A stretch of 64,000 nt of DNA from Vombatus ursinus (GCF_900497805.2 NW_020954687.1:4756683-4820682), one strand, 5' to 3'. Positions 10,108-20,472 are shown, counted from the stretch's first letter. The notes: generated from the letters alone by a model not told the origin. Numbers and translations: made by a program.

Positions 10108-10200
10108 TCTGAGTTAGACCATATCCAGAGGATTGTGTATGCAGGGCTGGGTACTACAAGGATGCTGAAAAACTGTAGTCACCAGAGGTAGGTTGGTTAG
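10108..10200 (+). mobile_element. CR1/L3 LINE fragment
   Basis: GAGTTAGACCATATCCAGAGG and TGTATGCAGGGCTGGGTAC resemble the L3 block reading GGAGTACTGTGTTCAGTTC and CTGGGCACCAC. Very short and decayed. Confidence 0.45.
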
Positions 10201-10295
10201 AAGGGAAAATCAAATTCAAAGTATTTCAACTTTAGTACTCCTTCACTACTCCATGTTTTCATAATAAAATAGCAATTGTACTTAATAGATAGAGA

Positions 10296-10600
10296 GAAAT
10301 AACTAGAGCATTTATTAGGTACTTAGTGTGTGCTAAGTTCTGGGGGTGCAAAAGAAAAGCAATCAAGATTATCCCTGTTCTCAAAGAGTTTATATTTTAA
10401 TGGAGAAAGACAACACATAAAGGAGAACTGAAAGAGAGCTGAGGTTGGTTAGCAAGTGCCCTAGGTGAGCCCTGGAGCCAAGCAAGATAAAGCCAAAGCA
10501 AGCCTGTGGAAGGTGAGGGTGGGTGCAGGAACAGACTCTAGTTTTAAGTAGGGAGCAAACTAAAGATGGCATGGCTGGAGATGTCTGGGAAACCAAAATA
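10296..10600 (-). mobile_element. L2-ended marsupial repeat
   Basis: It starts as a reversed L2 3' end (GCATTTATTAGGTACTTAG, GTGCTAAGTTCTGGGGG, TCTCAAAGAGTTTATATT). It then continues as a GA-rich stretch (AGATAAAGCCAAAGC, GGTGAGGGTGGGTGC) unlike the usual L2, so a divergent L2 subfamily or L2-tailed element is likely. The 68-codon minus-strand frame is incidental. Confidence 0.6.
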
Positions 10601-10917
10601 GGTTAAAAATAACTATATATCATGGAGTTCTATAGGGAAAAAACAATTAGAAAAAAGTAAGGATAAAAGAGAAGACATTTATTCAGTGGATTACATCATT
10701 TAAAAATGAAACCACATCTCTTGATGCATATGATACATGCAAAGAGAACTCTTGTCAGTGAGGACAGTGTCCCTCTTATGCTTTAATACGCAATAATAAA
10801 ATTGTTCATTTGGAGTTTACACAAGATAATACAATGTTCACTTCTCTAGTCCTCCAGGGTATGCCATACAAGAGGGAAGGGAAGGAATTTGCACATAATT
10901 TCATTGATACAGGGAAT

Positions 10918-11055
10918 TCTCAGGCACCTTCTCTACAACTTAGAACCTTAGAGTTGTTGTCGAGCGTTGTAGAGCCATTAGGTATCAGGAATAGGATTTG
11001 AACCCAACCTTTCTAGCTTCAAAGTCTGCTCTCTATAAACTACACCGTACTTCTT
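10918..11055 (-). mobile_element. tRNA-SINE with shared 3' domain ('SINE-X')
   Basis: Reversed: CACCTTCTCTACAACTTAG and AACCTTAGAG, a non-tRNA domain shared with the copies near 20.0, 24.8, 28.1 and 36.9 kb, then GGATTTGAACCCAACC and CTCTATAAACTACACC from the tRNA head. 'SINE-X' is a local label. Only part of the 3' domain remains. Confidence 0.6.
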
Positions 11056-12317
11056 AGTAAAGAAATGTTTTCTTACCTCTTCCCTGCCTTCTCCACTCAT
11101 AATCCACTGATAAAATTGCTATTGCTCTGCTCTGTGAGACTTTCTGAGGGATGAACATTGTTCTTTCTTTACCTCAAGAAAACTTATTCTATTTCTGGAA
11201 AGGTTTATTTTTTTTAATGTGCTAGATTCTTACAAAATTTCAGAAGATTTTCCTCCGAGGGTATTCCAATCTTCCTGATACGTATTAGATAAAGAATTTG
11301 TTTCATTATTTGTTATGGTAGAAAGGACAAAAAACATAGGACTGTTCTCTGCCATTAAACTATGTGTAAATTCATTGACCAGGACTCTTCCCATATCATT
11401 TTTTTTATAAGATAAATAGGAATTTCAGATCTTCAGCGTTACAGTAGGAGAGACTCCAAATAAACATCTGGTTCATCTAAAGCAGAACACAAATTCCTTC
11501 TCCAATTCAGTAATAAAATAATTCTCCATCTAGCATTTGAGGTGTGTGGTATGTGCATGTGTGTCTGTACACACCCACATATACATGTATATAAAATATG
11601 TGTGTATCTATCTATATCATAAATATATATGAGAAAGAGAGAGAGAGAGAGATGAAAGGTTGACTATTGCCTGAAGAAATGTTGAATATTTTGAAAAAGC
11701 AAATGAATATCAGGACCCCTGTCCCCAACTTAGGTGAAGAAAACTTGGGTAATGAGTTGTCCTAGTTCCCAGCCAGTACACTAGAGCCATCCTACCCCAA
11801 TAATTCAACCTAGTAAGTCTATGATACCCCAGATCTCTCTTGAATATATAAACCTGCCTTTCCTGCAAACCTAAAAGCCTGAATTAATGAATTCATTCAT
11901 TCATGAAGAAAATCATATGCTTAATCAGTTCAGAACAATTTGTCCTAGTTCATTGTATAGGATGGAGAATCTCACAGTTGAGGCCTTCCAATGTTCTGAA
12001 ATGGACTCCTTACAGGTACAACTCTAATAAGAAGTTGGGGAAAATACTACCCTTTAAGTAAAATATTTGGGCTCCAAAAGATGGCTAATGGGACCTAGTG
12101 CTGCACTCCTCTGATTACCTGGTTGGTTTCTTAGAAAAAATTATAGGACTCAAGAATTGCTTCCCAGATTTTTGTCTTTCATGCTTGGAATCCAAAATGA
12201 ATGCAGTTGTGTGTCTTCTAATAATGTTGTTGAAAAACCCTTTGGCTGGGCAGTTGACTATCTCCCTTTCTTAAATTATTCAGGCATATATATGTCCTTA
12301 CTAAATTACAGGGGAAT
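11056..12317. other. Unique sequence with microsatellites
   Basis: No gene or interspersed repeat recognised. 11541-11653 carries imperfect TG, TATC and GA runs. The rest is unique AT-rich DNA. Confidence 0.45.
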
Positions 12318-12421
12318 ATTAATAATTCTATAAATTATTATATAAATTAATAATTCTATATTTATTTTATATATAATTATATATAATAATTATATAAATA
12401 TATAATTATATAAATTATTAT
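12318..12421. repeat. AT-rich inverted and direct repeat tract
   Basis: Nearly pure A/T. A 15-base unit (ATTAATAATTCTATA) occurs at 12318 and again at 12346. The rest is built from TATAATTATATA-like self-complementary blocks that could fold into hairpins. Confidence 0.8.
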
Positions 12422-12861
12422 AGGAAGATCTCTCAATAGATCTGAGGATTCCCCCAGACTCAATAAGCTACCAATAATACAGTACAGAATCTATACTAAG
12501 GGCTTTCCCTGATTTCATATTTCATCTTCCAGAAACTTGACTAGAATACAGATTAAAATAGGCAGCCCAAGGAGACCAATTTTAGGAGCAAATTGTCAAC
12601 CTTGCGTAGAATTGATTATCCTGGCCTTCACCCACTCCGATCACTCATTAGGTACATGTATTCAGGGGATACTAGAGTTTTCACAAAGGATCTTATGTAA
12701 GGCTTTTGGCTTCCTATTATTACAGGGCCAGGAAACCAACACTAAGATGTTATCCTGCCCCTTTTTGTATCATTGAAATGAAATTTTCTTTGACTTAAGG
12801 AATAAAAGACAACGGAAGCCTCCAAAAAAGCTGTAGGAATCTCATTTGGCTTAATTTTCCA

Positions 12862-12862
<1 letters not shown>
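12422..12862. other. Unique sequence
   Basis: No gene or element recognised. It contains the second copy (12515-12539) of a 25-base string also found inside the L2 end at 9011-9035. Confidence 0.4.

Positions 12863-12909
<47 letters not shown>
12863..12909. repeat. (TG)n microsatellite
   Basis: An uninterrupted run of about 23 TG units. The CVCV and HTHT frames across it on both strands are simple-repeat translations. Confidence 0.98.
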
Positions 12910-12913
<4 letters not shown>

Positions 12914-12939
12914 GAAGGGAGGGCAATGGTGGATTGCAA

Positions 12940-12987
12940 AGATCATAGTAGAAGCCTAAAGACCTGTGTTCTAATCCTGGCTCCAAT
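12940..12987 (+). mobile_element. MIR head fragment
   Basis: AGTAGAAGCCTAAAGACC, TGTGTTCTAATCCTGGCTCC resembles the tRNA-like head of MIR. Short and uncertain. Confidence 0.4.
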
Positions 12988-13019
12988 TAATCATAGGTCA
13001 ATCTGTGGAATTTATGTTT

Positions 13020-13202
13020 ATATAACACTGAATTATCTGTATACACATTGTGATAGGGCCCATGTCTGTTGCAGCTTCTTTCCTCCCACCCACAGCATGG
13101 AGGAGTTTTACCTCAAAGTTACCTCTGGGTCCTGATTGACCCTGCCTTCCCTGTTGCAGCTTCCTGGTGATTGAGGACCAAAAAAAAAAAAAAAAAAAAA
13201 AA
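13020..13202 (+). other. Unclassified poly(A)-ended segment
   Basis: Moderately GC-rich sequence with two similar parts (CTGTTGCAGCTTCTTTCC near 13070 and CTGTTGCAGCTTCCTGG near 13152), ending in 23 A at 13180-13202. The poly(A) suggests L1-style retroposition of an RNA, but no flanking duplication or source was recognised. It could instead be unique DNA with an expanded A tract. Confidence 0.4.
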
Positions 13203-13519
13203 GAATTCAAGCCATGAGGAGTCTATACCTCTCACACTCTCACACTTGATGGGTACCTAAAATCGCATCATAATCTGATCACCTACTGACCATATGTGTT
13301 TCTATATAAAGATAAGGGGAACCTCAGAGAACCTTAATGCCCTAGTATCTTTGTTACACTTCTCTGCTGTTTTAGAGTAAAAGAAACCTCTTTTTGAATG
13401 CTAAATGGTTTACAAGTGCCTCATTAATCCCAAATTTAATCTAAGCTGAGAGTGTTGGCATTAGACCTGCACCTCCCATACATTGTTTCCCCCAGCAGGG
13501 AATGGGTTAATTACTCCTT

Positions 13520-13560
13520 CTTTTTTTAAATCCCTAGCACCTAGCTCAGTCCCTTAAAGA
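13520..13560 (+). mobile_element. L2 3' end, left of the MAR1 insertion
   Basis: TTTTTTTAAATCCCTAGCAC, CTAGCTCAGTCCC is the forward L2 terminus. It resumes at 13794 after an inserted SINE. Confidence 0.8.
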
Positions 13561-13561
13561 G

Positions 13562-13783
13562 GCTGTTGTTCAGTCATTTCAGTCATGTCCAACACTTTAT
13601 GAACTCATTTGGGGTTTTCTTTGCAAAGATACAGGAATGGTTAGCCATTTCCTCCTCCAGCTCATTTTACAGATGAGGAAATTGAGGCAAACATGGTTAA
13701 ATGACTTGTCCAGGGTCACACAGGTAGTAAGTCTTGCTGACTCTAGGTCTGGCACTCTATCCCCTGAGCCATCTAGGTGCCCT
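13562..13783 (-). mobile_element. MAR1-type tRNA/RTE SINE nested in L2
   Basis: Reversed MAR1: the RTE-like tail (TGTTGTTCAGTCATTTCAG, GTCATGTCCAACAC), GGGGTTTTCTTTGC, CAGCTCATTTTACAGATG, GGTCACACAGG and the head CCATCTAGGTGCCC. A 10-base duplication flanks it: CCCTTAAAGA (13551-13560) and CCCTTGAAGA (13784-13793). It interrupts a forward L2 tail. MAR1 SINEs are tRNA-derived and use the RTE machinery through their tail. Confidence 0.92.
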
Positions 13784-13793
13784 CCCTTGAAGA

Positions 13794-13850
13794 TAGTAGA
13801 TGCTTAATGATTGCCTTTTGAATGAATGAATGAATGAATGAATGATGTCT
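13794..13850 (+). mobile_element. L2 3' end and (TGAA)n tail, right of MAR1
   Basis: ATAGTAGATGCTTAATGATTG then GAATGAATG repeats (13821-13846) complete the L2 end interrupted at 13560. L2 copies characteristically end in such short tandem units. Confidence 0.85.
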
Positions 13851-14343
13851 AAGGTCTCTTCTAGTCCTGGTTCATCAGATTCTGAGGTTCGCCTTTTGAA
13901 TGCATAGATTAGACATTCGTTGTTGATGTTACTGAGGATAAGAAGCCTCTTTATCTCCTGAAGGCAGAAAAAATTTACAATGGTCATTTCATATGTAGAG
14001 TGACTCAATATGCATACATTTAACACTTCAAAACTTGAGTGTTTCAAGTATCTGTGATTTCCTTTCTCTCTATTTACAGCAAATCCCAACCCTGAATTGA
14101 GTAGACATTTTTTTTTAAATTTGTGGTGGAAAAATCTGTTACCTTGAAGTGAACCTGGTGACAAACTTCTCTGAATTTAACTAGGCTGGTCCTTGGATGG
14201 CAGGTCAATTCTCTGATACTGGGCCTGTAATTGCTAGAATTATAGGAACTGCCTGAACTTATTCTCCATTGGCATAGCATTCAAAAAATCCTTATCCCCT
14301 GCATCTCATAATAAAATATTAGAGTAAGACTTAATCCTACTAG
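13851..14343. other. Unique sequence
   Basis: No confident feature. The 135- and 68-codon minus-strand frames here overlap the MAR1 or unique DNA and carry no motif I recognise. Confidence 0.35.
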
Positions 14344-14532
14344 ATGTCTGGGAGAAAAAGAAGGTACCCAGAGATATGTTCTACTCCTGAAATACCTGAA
14401 GATGGAATAGACAAAAATTTGGATTCTACTATTCATACTACAAATTCATTAGTACAGGGAGCCTTTCCTGTACTACTTTCCTGTACATACATTCCAAGAA
14501 CTGATCATGACAGAAGAAAATTTGGCAGCTAG
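14344..14532 (+). pseudogene. Unidentified coding-like sequence, copy A of an inverted pair
   Basis: The 62-codon frame includes RKRRYP, GIDKNLDST, HTTNSL and DHDRRKF. A frame on the other strand at 15220-15435 shares this order (KRRYP, EIDKSLDSD, HTTNSL, GAF, DNDSRK). The DNA is roughly three quarters identical by eye over about 110 bases. Shared protein-level motifs suggest that both derive from one coding sequence. I do not recognise the protein. It could be a retrocopied host gene or the coding region of a mobile element. No introns, start context or poly(A) tail were identified. Confidence 0.5.
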
Positions 14533-15219
14533 AAATACTATACATGATTTAAATCAATGAGTAGATTATGGAGATCATGGGAACAATGAAATTATAATGT
14601 CACACAGAATATTCAAAACTACTTTGCACCTCAAAATCTCACTGCAGATAGAAGTCATTCCTTAAAATGAAGCAATTGATACTACTGTCCTGAAGTATGT
14701 CTATATATGCAAACCCACCTCCAGGTCTTTCTCTGCAGGAAGTCATTGAATGTCAAAAGCAGTTTCCTAACTCTAGAAATGAAAATTAACCTGTGAGAGA
14801 GAACTGGTTAGGCATGAATAGATTTTTCAGGGGCCAGCCCTGTATGTAGATTGAATGAAAAAGATAAGTTGTTCACCAGACATTGGGCAAAATCATGTAA
14901 GTGCAATAAGCTGAGTCTCTTTTATACTTTTCCTTCCCTTTGCACCACTTTGAAGATAATTAATTGCGAAATATGTGAGGCTGAGCCAGGTTGCTTTTAT
15001 CTCTGATATCTACTAGGGCCAAATGATTTATGTTAGGTTCAATAGAGGATGCAGCTGCAGGTTGTATGTTCTTGCTGCTCTTGTTTTGATACCTCTAGGT
15101 GTATTCATCATTCTCCATGTGAACTGACTCGAGTGCCAGTTGTAGAAGCAGCAGCAAGCCAGAGGACTAAATCCATTTTTGCCTGTCATTCAGATGCTTC
15201 TTTGGCTAGTACCCTATCT
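14533..15219. other. Spacer between the inverted coding-like copies
   Basis: About 690 bases with no recognised repeat. It may hold further decayed parts of the two flanking copies, but no alignment could be established by eye. Confidence 0.35.
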
Positions 15220-15435
15220 TCAGCCTGAATTACTGTCAACTTTCCTACTGTCATTATCAATCCTTGAATTGGATTCACTCATCTCAACAAAGGCTCCATG
15301 TGCTAATGAATTGGTGGTGTGAAAATCAGAATCCAAACTTTTATCTATTTCATCTTCAAGTATTTTGGCAGCATAACCAATGTCTTTTTTTGGGTACCTT
15401 CTTTTTTGCCAGTAACTATCCATCAATCTTTCCAA
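15220..15435 (-). pseudogene. Unidentified coding-like sequence, copy B of an inverted pair
   Basis: The 71-codon minus-strand frame contains SYWQKRRYP, AAKILEDEIDKSLDSD, FHTTNSLAHGAF and RIDNDSRK, matching copy A at 14344-14532 in reverse orientation. Similarity may extend to higher coordinates. The product is not identified. Fossil status is inferred from the short frame and the divergence from copy A. Confidence 0.5.
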
Positions 15436-15754
15436 AAATAAAGATTGCTGCCATGACTTGGCTCAAATATGCTGTTCCATCCCATCTTTCTCTGATAGTT
15501 TTATTCAAATGATCTCAGCACATTTACAAGGCTTTCCATTAGTGTCCACTTCAACCACGAAGATTATCCATCAACTTCATTTCTTTTTTTTTTAATGATA
15601 TAGTATTCAGTGACTTCCTTTAGTTGGCCAGTGCCTTTCATGTGCAGACTTCCGTCTAATTCAGTAACTCTATCTTATTCAGGGATACAATCAATCACTG
15701 GTCAATCTGTGGAATTCATTTTTCTGCCTTTATAGACAAATGAAAATTGTTTTA
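15436..15754. other. Unassigned sequence beside copy B
   Basis: No known repeat recognised. It may include more of the copy B element. A short T tract lies near 15583. Confidence 0.35.
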
Positions 15755-16296
15755 AACATGACCACCCTTTCCAAGGACATGCATTCAGGATCAAATTTAA
15801 AATCCTCTGTTTGACATTCAAAGCCCTTTATAACAAACCCTCCACCTACCATTCTAGTTTTATTATGCTTTATTTTCTTGCCTCTCTCTGTGCCACATGC
15901 TTTTCTGTTCAGTAATGTTGGCTCCATGCTGTTCCATGACTGAGACTTTCCATCTCTTAGCTCTGGGCATTTTCTCTGGCTATTCCTCATACCTGAAATG
16001 TTCTCCCTCCTTATCTCCACCTTTGGACTACCATGGCTTCCTCTAAGTCTCAGGTAAAATCCCATCTTCTGCAAGAAATCTTTCCCAACCCCTCTTATTT
16101 CCAGTGTCTTCTCTTTATTATTTCCTATTTATGCTCTACATAGCTTGTTTGTGCATATACATTTGCTTGATGTCTCTTCAATTAAATTGTGAGCTTCTTA
16201 AGGGCAGGGACTAGCTTTTGCTCTTTTTTTTATCCCTCTGCATTTAGCACAGTATCTGGCATATAATAGGTATTTAACAAATGCTTATTGACTAAC
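15755..16296 (+). mobile_element. L2 LINE, C-terminal region to 3' end
   Basis: CAGGATCAAATTTAAAATCC, TTGACATTCAAAGCCC, GGGCATTTTCTCTGGC, CATCTTCTGCAAGAAATC, GTGAGCTTCTTAAGGGCAGG and TTAACAAATGCTTATTGAC follow the marsupial L2 through to its end. The 114-codon minus-strand frame (15730-16074) is antisense to it. Confidence 0.92.
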
Positions 16297-16298
16297 TC

Positions 16299-16418
16299 TT
16301 CTGCAGTAGACTGTAAGCTCCTTGAGGACAGGAACTATTTTGCCTTTTTCTTTGTATCCCAGGATCTAATATAATGCCAGGCAAAAACGGGCACTCAATA
16401 AATGCTTGTGGACTTCAA
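16299..16418 (+). mobile_element. Second L2 3' end in tandem
   Basis: CTGCAGTAGACTGTAAGCTC, TTGAGGACAGGAAC, TTTGTATCCC, CACTCAATAAATGC. A separate, shorter L2 end immediately after the previous one, same strand. Confidence 0.88.
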
Positions 16419-16909
16419 TGGAATAGAATGGAATTTATCATAATTTTATTTTTTCTGATATTTCTTGCACAATATGATAAGCCACAAACTTAAAGAAAGA
16501 ACACTAAGATTATTTTTAATTCAGTTAGGTTTCACGCTACTTCTTGTGTCAGTTAGAATCACCTCTGAAATGTCCTGATGTGTATCTACTTACCAGTACT
16601 CCAAGTTAGATCTTCTGGGGTGCTAATAGATATGCAATCAACCACTACAATCTAACACTAAGTAACACATTTCCTCTCAAAGGCACATTCATATTTGCTA
16701 TCTCTAGTACCAGAGGAAGACCCATTCATAATCAAATGAAAACCAAATTCAACATCAGTGGAAAGGTTTACTCATACATATAGTAGTTACAGACTTGAAC
16801 AGTTAAAATTGGACCCCTCTTGTTGAATTTTTAACTTCTATTTTTGAAACTTAGAAGATTGTGTATATCAAACTAGTGACTGCAGAAGACATTTGGATTT
16901 ACTGGAGAG
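16419..16909. other. Unique AT-rich sequence
   Basis: Nothing recognised. Confidence 0.4.
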
Positions 16910-16992
16910 ACAGTGAAGTACAATGGAGAGAGAGATATGTCCTTGGAGTCAGGAAGGCCTGGGTTAAGGTCCCTTCTATGAAGTACAATGGA
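16910..16992 (+). mobile_element. tRNA-SINE head fragment with direct repeat
   Basis: TCCTTGGAGTCAGGAAGG, CCTGGGTTAAGGTCCC is a SINE tRNA-like head. TGAAGTACAATGGA occurs at 16914-16927 and again at 16979-16992, bracketing it. The first copy may be part of the SINE itself, so this may be slippage and not a target duplication. Confidence 0.55.
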
Positions 16993-17279
16993 TATGTAAC
17001 CCTAGGCACACACCCTCAAATGCCCTCACGCACTTTCTAGGACTAAAATCTTCAGAAAAGGAGATGAGAGGAAGTCCTGCACCAAGACTGATGAAATCAG
17101 AGGTCCTATTTAAAAAACTAACAAAAAAAAAACAAAACAAAACACTTTCTCTTCTTACGTAGAACAAAACGAAACTACAAATATCAAGACAATTGTCCCC
17201 AATTGGTATGTTAATATCTGTATGCAAATGTTCCATCTTCAAAAAGCCAGTCTATTAATAAGTTAACATGTAGAAACTG
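16993..17279. other. Unique sequence with A-rich tract
   Basis: A-rich stretch at 17113-17144; otherwise nothing recognised. Confidence 0.4.
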
Positions 17280-18742
17280 CCCATGTTGAGAGAAAAGTCA
17301 GACTCAGTGCTTTAAAAACAACAGTTAATTTTTGAAACATTTCAATAACTTCAAATAGTGTGAGGTAAGTAATCTTGCTATTCAAAAGATCTCATTGTAT
17401 ATGAACTCATTATGTGAACTGTCATATGTATGTAAATTGTCATATGTAAATGAAGCAAGTGATTTTTATTAATATCACAGTTTGTTCATTCAAAACTTGT
17501 CTTTGTTCAATTAAATTGTTTGAGAACCTGCTGTTTTGAACTAAGTTTATTTTCAGCATGCATGATTTAATTAGTTTTGTCTCTTCTTCCATCAACATCA
17601 GAGAGAACCCTTCTAAAATTTGGTGAAGGGATTTTGAGAGTTACAATGGTCAAAAATAATCCATTATCTTGTTACCAAATTGGTGGGAGCGTCTCCAAAC
17701 TTAACTTTGACAATGTCCCTTGGCAATGGGCATTTAATCCAGGACAAGGTGTTGGTCAAGCACATTGCTTCTTTACTTTTGTTTCTTCATGTCTGAAGGC
17801 ATTTGACATGAAGGCACTGGAATTACATGCAAACTATCATGTGGTTTGAAAATTGCTCCCTTGGAAATATGCAAAATTGTACTATCCTGAGCAAATTTAC
17901 CAACAAGCTAGCAAAAAATGCATTTACCCTATTTCAAGGCCTTTTGACTAATGGCTGTAAGGAACAAATTTCTCATCACTTAGCATATTCTTGTACAGAC
18001 TTCACACCTAGGATCAAGTATATATACATTTAAATTGTGAGCCCCCAAATTGTTTTCTTCAAATTTAAGCAGTCATGATGCATTCTCTTTGGAATGTTAA
18101 AGTATCACGCATATGAAGCAAATGTTCACCCCAAACGTGTCATAACTCTGTGATTAAAAAAAAAAATAAGGTGCCATCTTAACATGCCCAATATTTGGAC
18201 AGAGTGCAAAGAAGAATATTACAGTTGTTGAAGGTCTTGAAAAAATGCTCTGGTTGGGTCATTGTTTCCCCCTTCCAGCATTAGACACTGGGGCAGATAG
18301 AGGTGGGGGAGGGTGGAGAACTGGCTTTGTGAAGAAATCACATTTCAATTCAAGAAATTCTGTCATAAGACATGGGGGTTTGTCCAGGAAATGCATGAAA
18401 CTCATGAGTTTAAGGGAGGTGAGTGAAAGAACTCTTCATGAAGTTTAAATTTTGCTCTCTGCTGGTATTCTACAGATTTACATTAAAGGAATGGAAACTC
18501 TTTGTTACTTTTTAATGATAATCTCTGCAGTCCCAAACCAAGATTTTCTCTTTACCAGGAAAGGCCTTGCTGGTTATTTTACAAATGAACATCTTTTTTA
18601 AACTAGCCAATGTATGAAACTGGTCCATAAAAAAAATGCATAGTTTCAAAATAAAATGGCAGTTAGAGAAAGGTATGGAGATCTCAAAATCTATTTTCAA
18701 TAATTCTAATCTAATTTGAGTATGAGAGCTCATCTATCATAA
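17280..18742. other. Repeat-free island, possible conserved noncoding DNA
   Basis: About 1.45 kb without any recognised transposon in a window where repeats are otherwise dense. Within 17500-17900 the sequence is complex, with homeobox-like TAATTA, TTAATCC and ACAATG motifs. A 90-codon frame (17577-17849) and a 68-codon frame (17827-18033) carry no domain I know and no splice evidence. A noncoding regulatory element is one explanation; chance absence of repeats is another. Confidence 0.35.
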
Positions 18743-18835
18743 TAAGCAGATTGCTGATTTCAGAATCAGGAAACCTGAGTTGAAGTTTTCCTGATGATAG
18801 CTGTATGGTTCATGAAAAGTCACTCACCCTTTCAT
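18743..18835 (+). mobile_element. MIR-like SINE head, decayed
   Basis: GCTGATTTCAGAATCAGG, AAACCTGAGTTGAAG and AAAAGTCACTCACCC resemble a MIR head and core. Confidence 0.5.
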
Positions 18836-20017
18836 TGCCATAGTCATCTTTGTATTGGTTGCAGAGAAGGTATTGATCTGGTTTGTCAACAGAAGTTTCC
18901 TCATTAGGAATCCTTTATTCTAGAGAAATCACATGTGTTTAAAACATTCAATATTCAAATCATAGAAGCTTTTTTGTATATTATATCAATGACTCCACCA
19001 ATGGGATTCCTTTCATATAGAAGCAACTAGTTAGTTGGTGGTACAATTAAAATTAACGGAAAACTCAGTGGGCCCTATTTTTTATTCCTGCTTGAGGTCC
19101 TTAATGAAGGTAACTACTGTTTAATTCTAGTGCCCTAAAAAGACCTATAATTTTCCATAGATAACAGGTGTCAAAAATGTGGATGTGACTGGAAGTAATC
19201 TACATTGTGAAGCCATAAAAGGGAGTGAATAATGAGGCCCGTGGAGCTTTTGTTGAAAGCCAGTAAGAGTGAAGGAAAGGGATAGCAAACCATTATCTGG
19301 AACTCATCATGAAGGGTGTTGATTGCTAGGGCAGAATTATGGCATATTACTTTTTATATCCAGCTAAAGGCAATAGGAGCAGCATCTGCACACGACTTTT
19401 TTCAGTTCTTGCTTCTCTAAGATTTTGATGTTGACAATTTGGCAGCTTCATTATCCGTGCAAGTTACAACACAGCTTTTTCATTGCATTTCTATGCCAGT
19501 TTCTCAAAAACGTTGTCTTGGTCTCTTGGCCAATATTGAAAGTCTGATTATCGTATACCATGGCTTCACTCACAAGCCAGTACTCTAGTCAAATACCTTC
19601 AAAATAGGCTTAATACTATCTACAGTACTTTACCCCTCTAATGACATGTCTCTCTTTTAATTATCTCCCCTCCTCTAGTATGGCTTCTTTTCCATTCTCT
19701 GTCTTAATGCCTTTTTATCATTATTACCTCCCCATTTTTTCCCCCAGAATGATTTCTTCTTTTTAACTTTGTGAGAGTCTGCCTCCTCTGTTATAAGTTT
19801 TATAACTACTTATTTTAAAAAAAAAGGATCTCAGCAGCTCTACCTCATCTTCTTCAATTGTCCTAAGGTCCTCTCAAATTTTCTACCATATGGTGAAGAT
19901 AAGCATAACAAGAATGTTATTCCTCAGAGGAGTGGTGGAATGTGGATATTCCCCTATGGCACTGTCCTTTATGCTTTGTTTGTTTGGGGGTTTTGTGGGG
20001 ATAGTTAAGGGATAGTT
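18836..20017. other. Unique sequence
   Basis: No gene or interspersed repeat recognised over about 1.2 kb. Confidence 0.4.
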
Positions 20018-20242
20018 GTATAGACCATTGTCATCACTGGCATAGGGAATTCCTGGTTTGGAGATTCTCTCTGTTTATGCAGATCTGCACCTGGGCTATA
20101 CCTTTTGTAACTTAAAGTCTTAGAGACTTACTAGGGGTTAAGTGCCTTGTCCATGGTCAACTGACCAGTCTATGTTAGGTGTATAATTGGAACCCAAGTC
20201 TTCTTAACTCTGATTCTCTGTCCTCTATTCTGCATTGCTTCT
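20018..20242 (-). mobile_element. SINE-X, near full length
   Basis: Reversed copy: TAGACCATTGTCATCACTGG, CATAGGGAATTCC, GCAGATCTGCACC, GTAACTTAAAGTCTTAGAG, then the tRNA-like part GTTAAGTGCCTTGTCC and GGAACCCAAGTC. The non-tRNA 3' domain matches the copies at 24.8 and 28.1 kb. Confidence 0.7.
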
Positions 20243-20277
20243 TATGCAAAATAAGCAAGCATGCACTTGGATTTCAA

Positions 20278-20392
20278 GTTAAATTTAAGCTCCTTGGAGG
20301 CAGGAAATGTGACATTTTTGTCTTTACATACCTAATGCCTGGCACAGAATCTTGCACATAGGAAGAATTAATAAATTTTAAACTTAAATGAA
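20278..20392 (+). mobile_element. L2 LINE 3' end
   Basis: TTAAGCTCCTTGGAGGCAGG, ATGCCTGGCACAG and ATTAATAAATT mark a forward L2 terminus. Confidence 0.8.
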
Positions 20393-20420
20393 TGTTACTT
20401 CTTCCCAAATCTAGGTGGAG

Positions 20421-20472
20421 TATTCTGTACCCAACAGGCATTTAGTAAAGATTTTTGGAATTGAGTTGAATG
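20421..20472 (+). mobile_element. L2 3' end fragment
   Basis: CTGTACCCAACAGGCATTTAG, TAAAGATTTTTGGAATTGAG. A second short L2 tail, same strand. Confidence 0.6.

Noticed and set aside
12742-13135. Histidine/threonine- and cysteine/valine-rich frames
   Set aside because: Translations of the (TG)n microsatellite.
12996-15716. 17-base match (GGTCAATCTGTGGAATT) at 12996 and 15700
   Set aside because: By base count a 17-base match somewhere in 64 kb is not rare enough to need explanation, and the flanks diverge.
15730-16074. 114-codon minus-strand frame
   Set aside because: Antisense to an L2 3' region.
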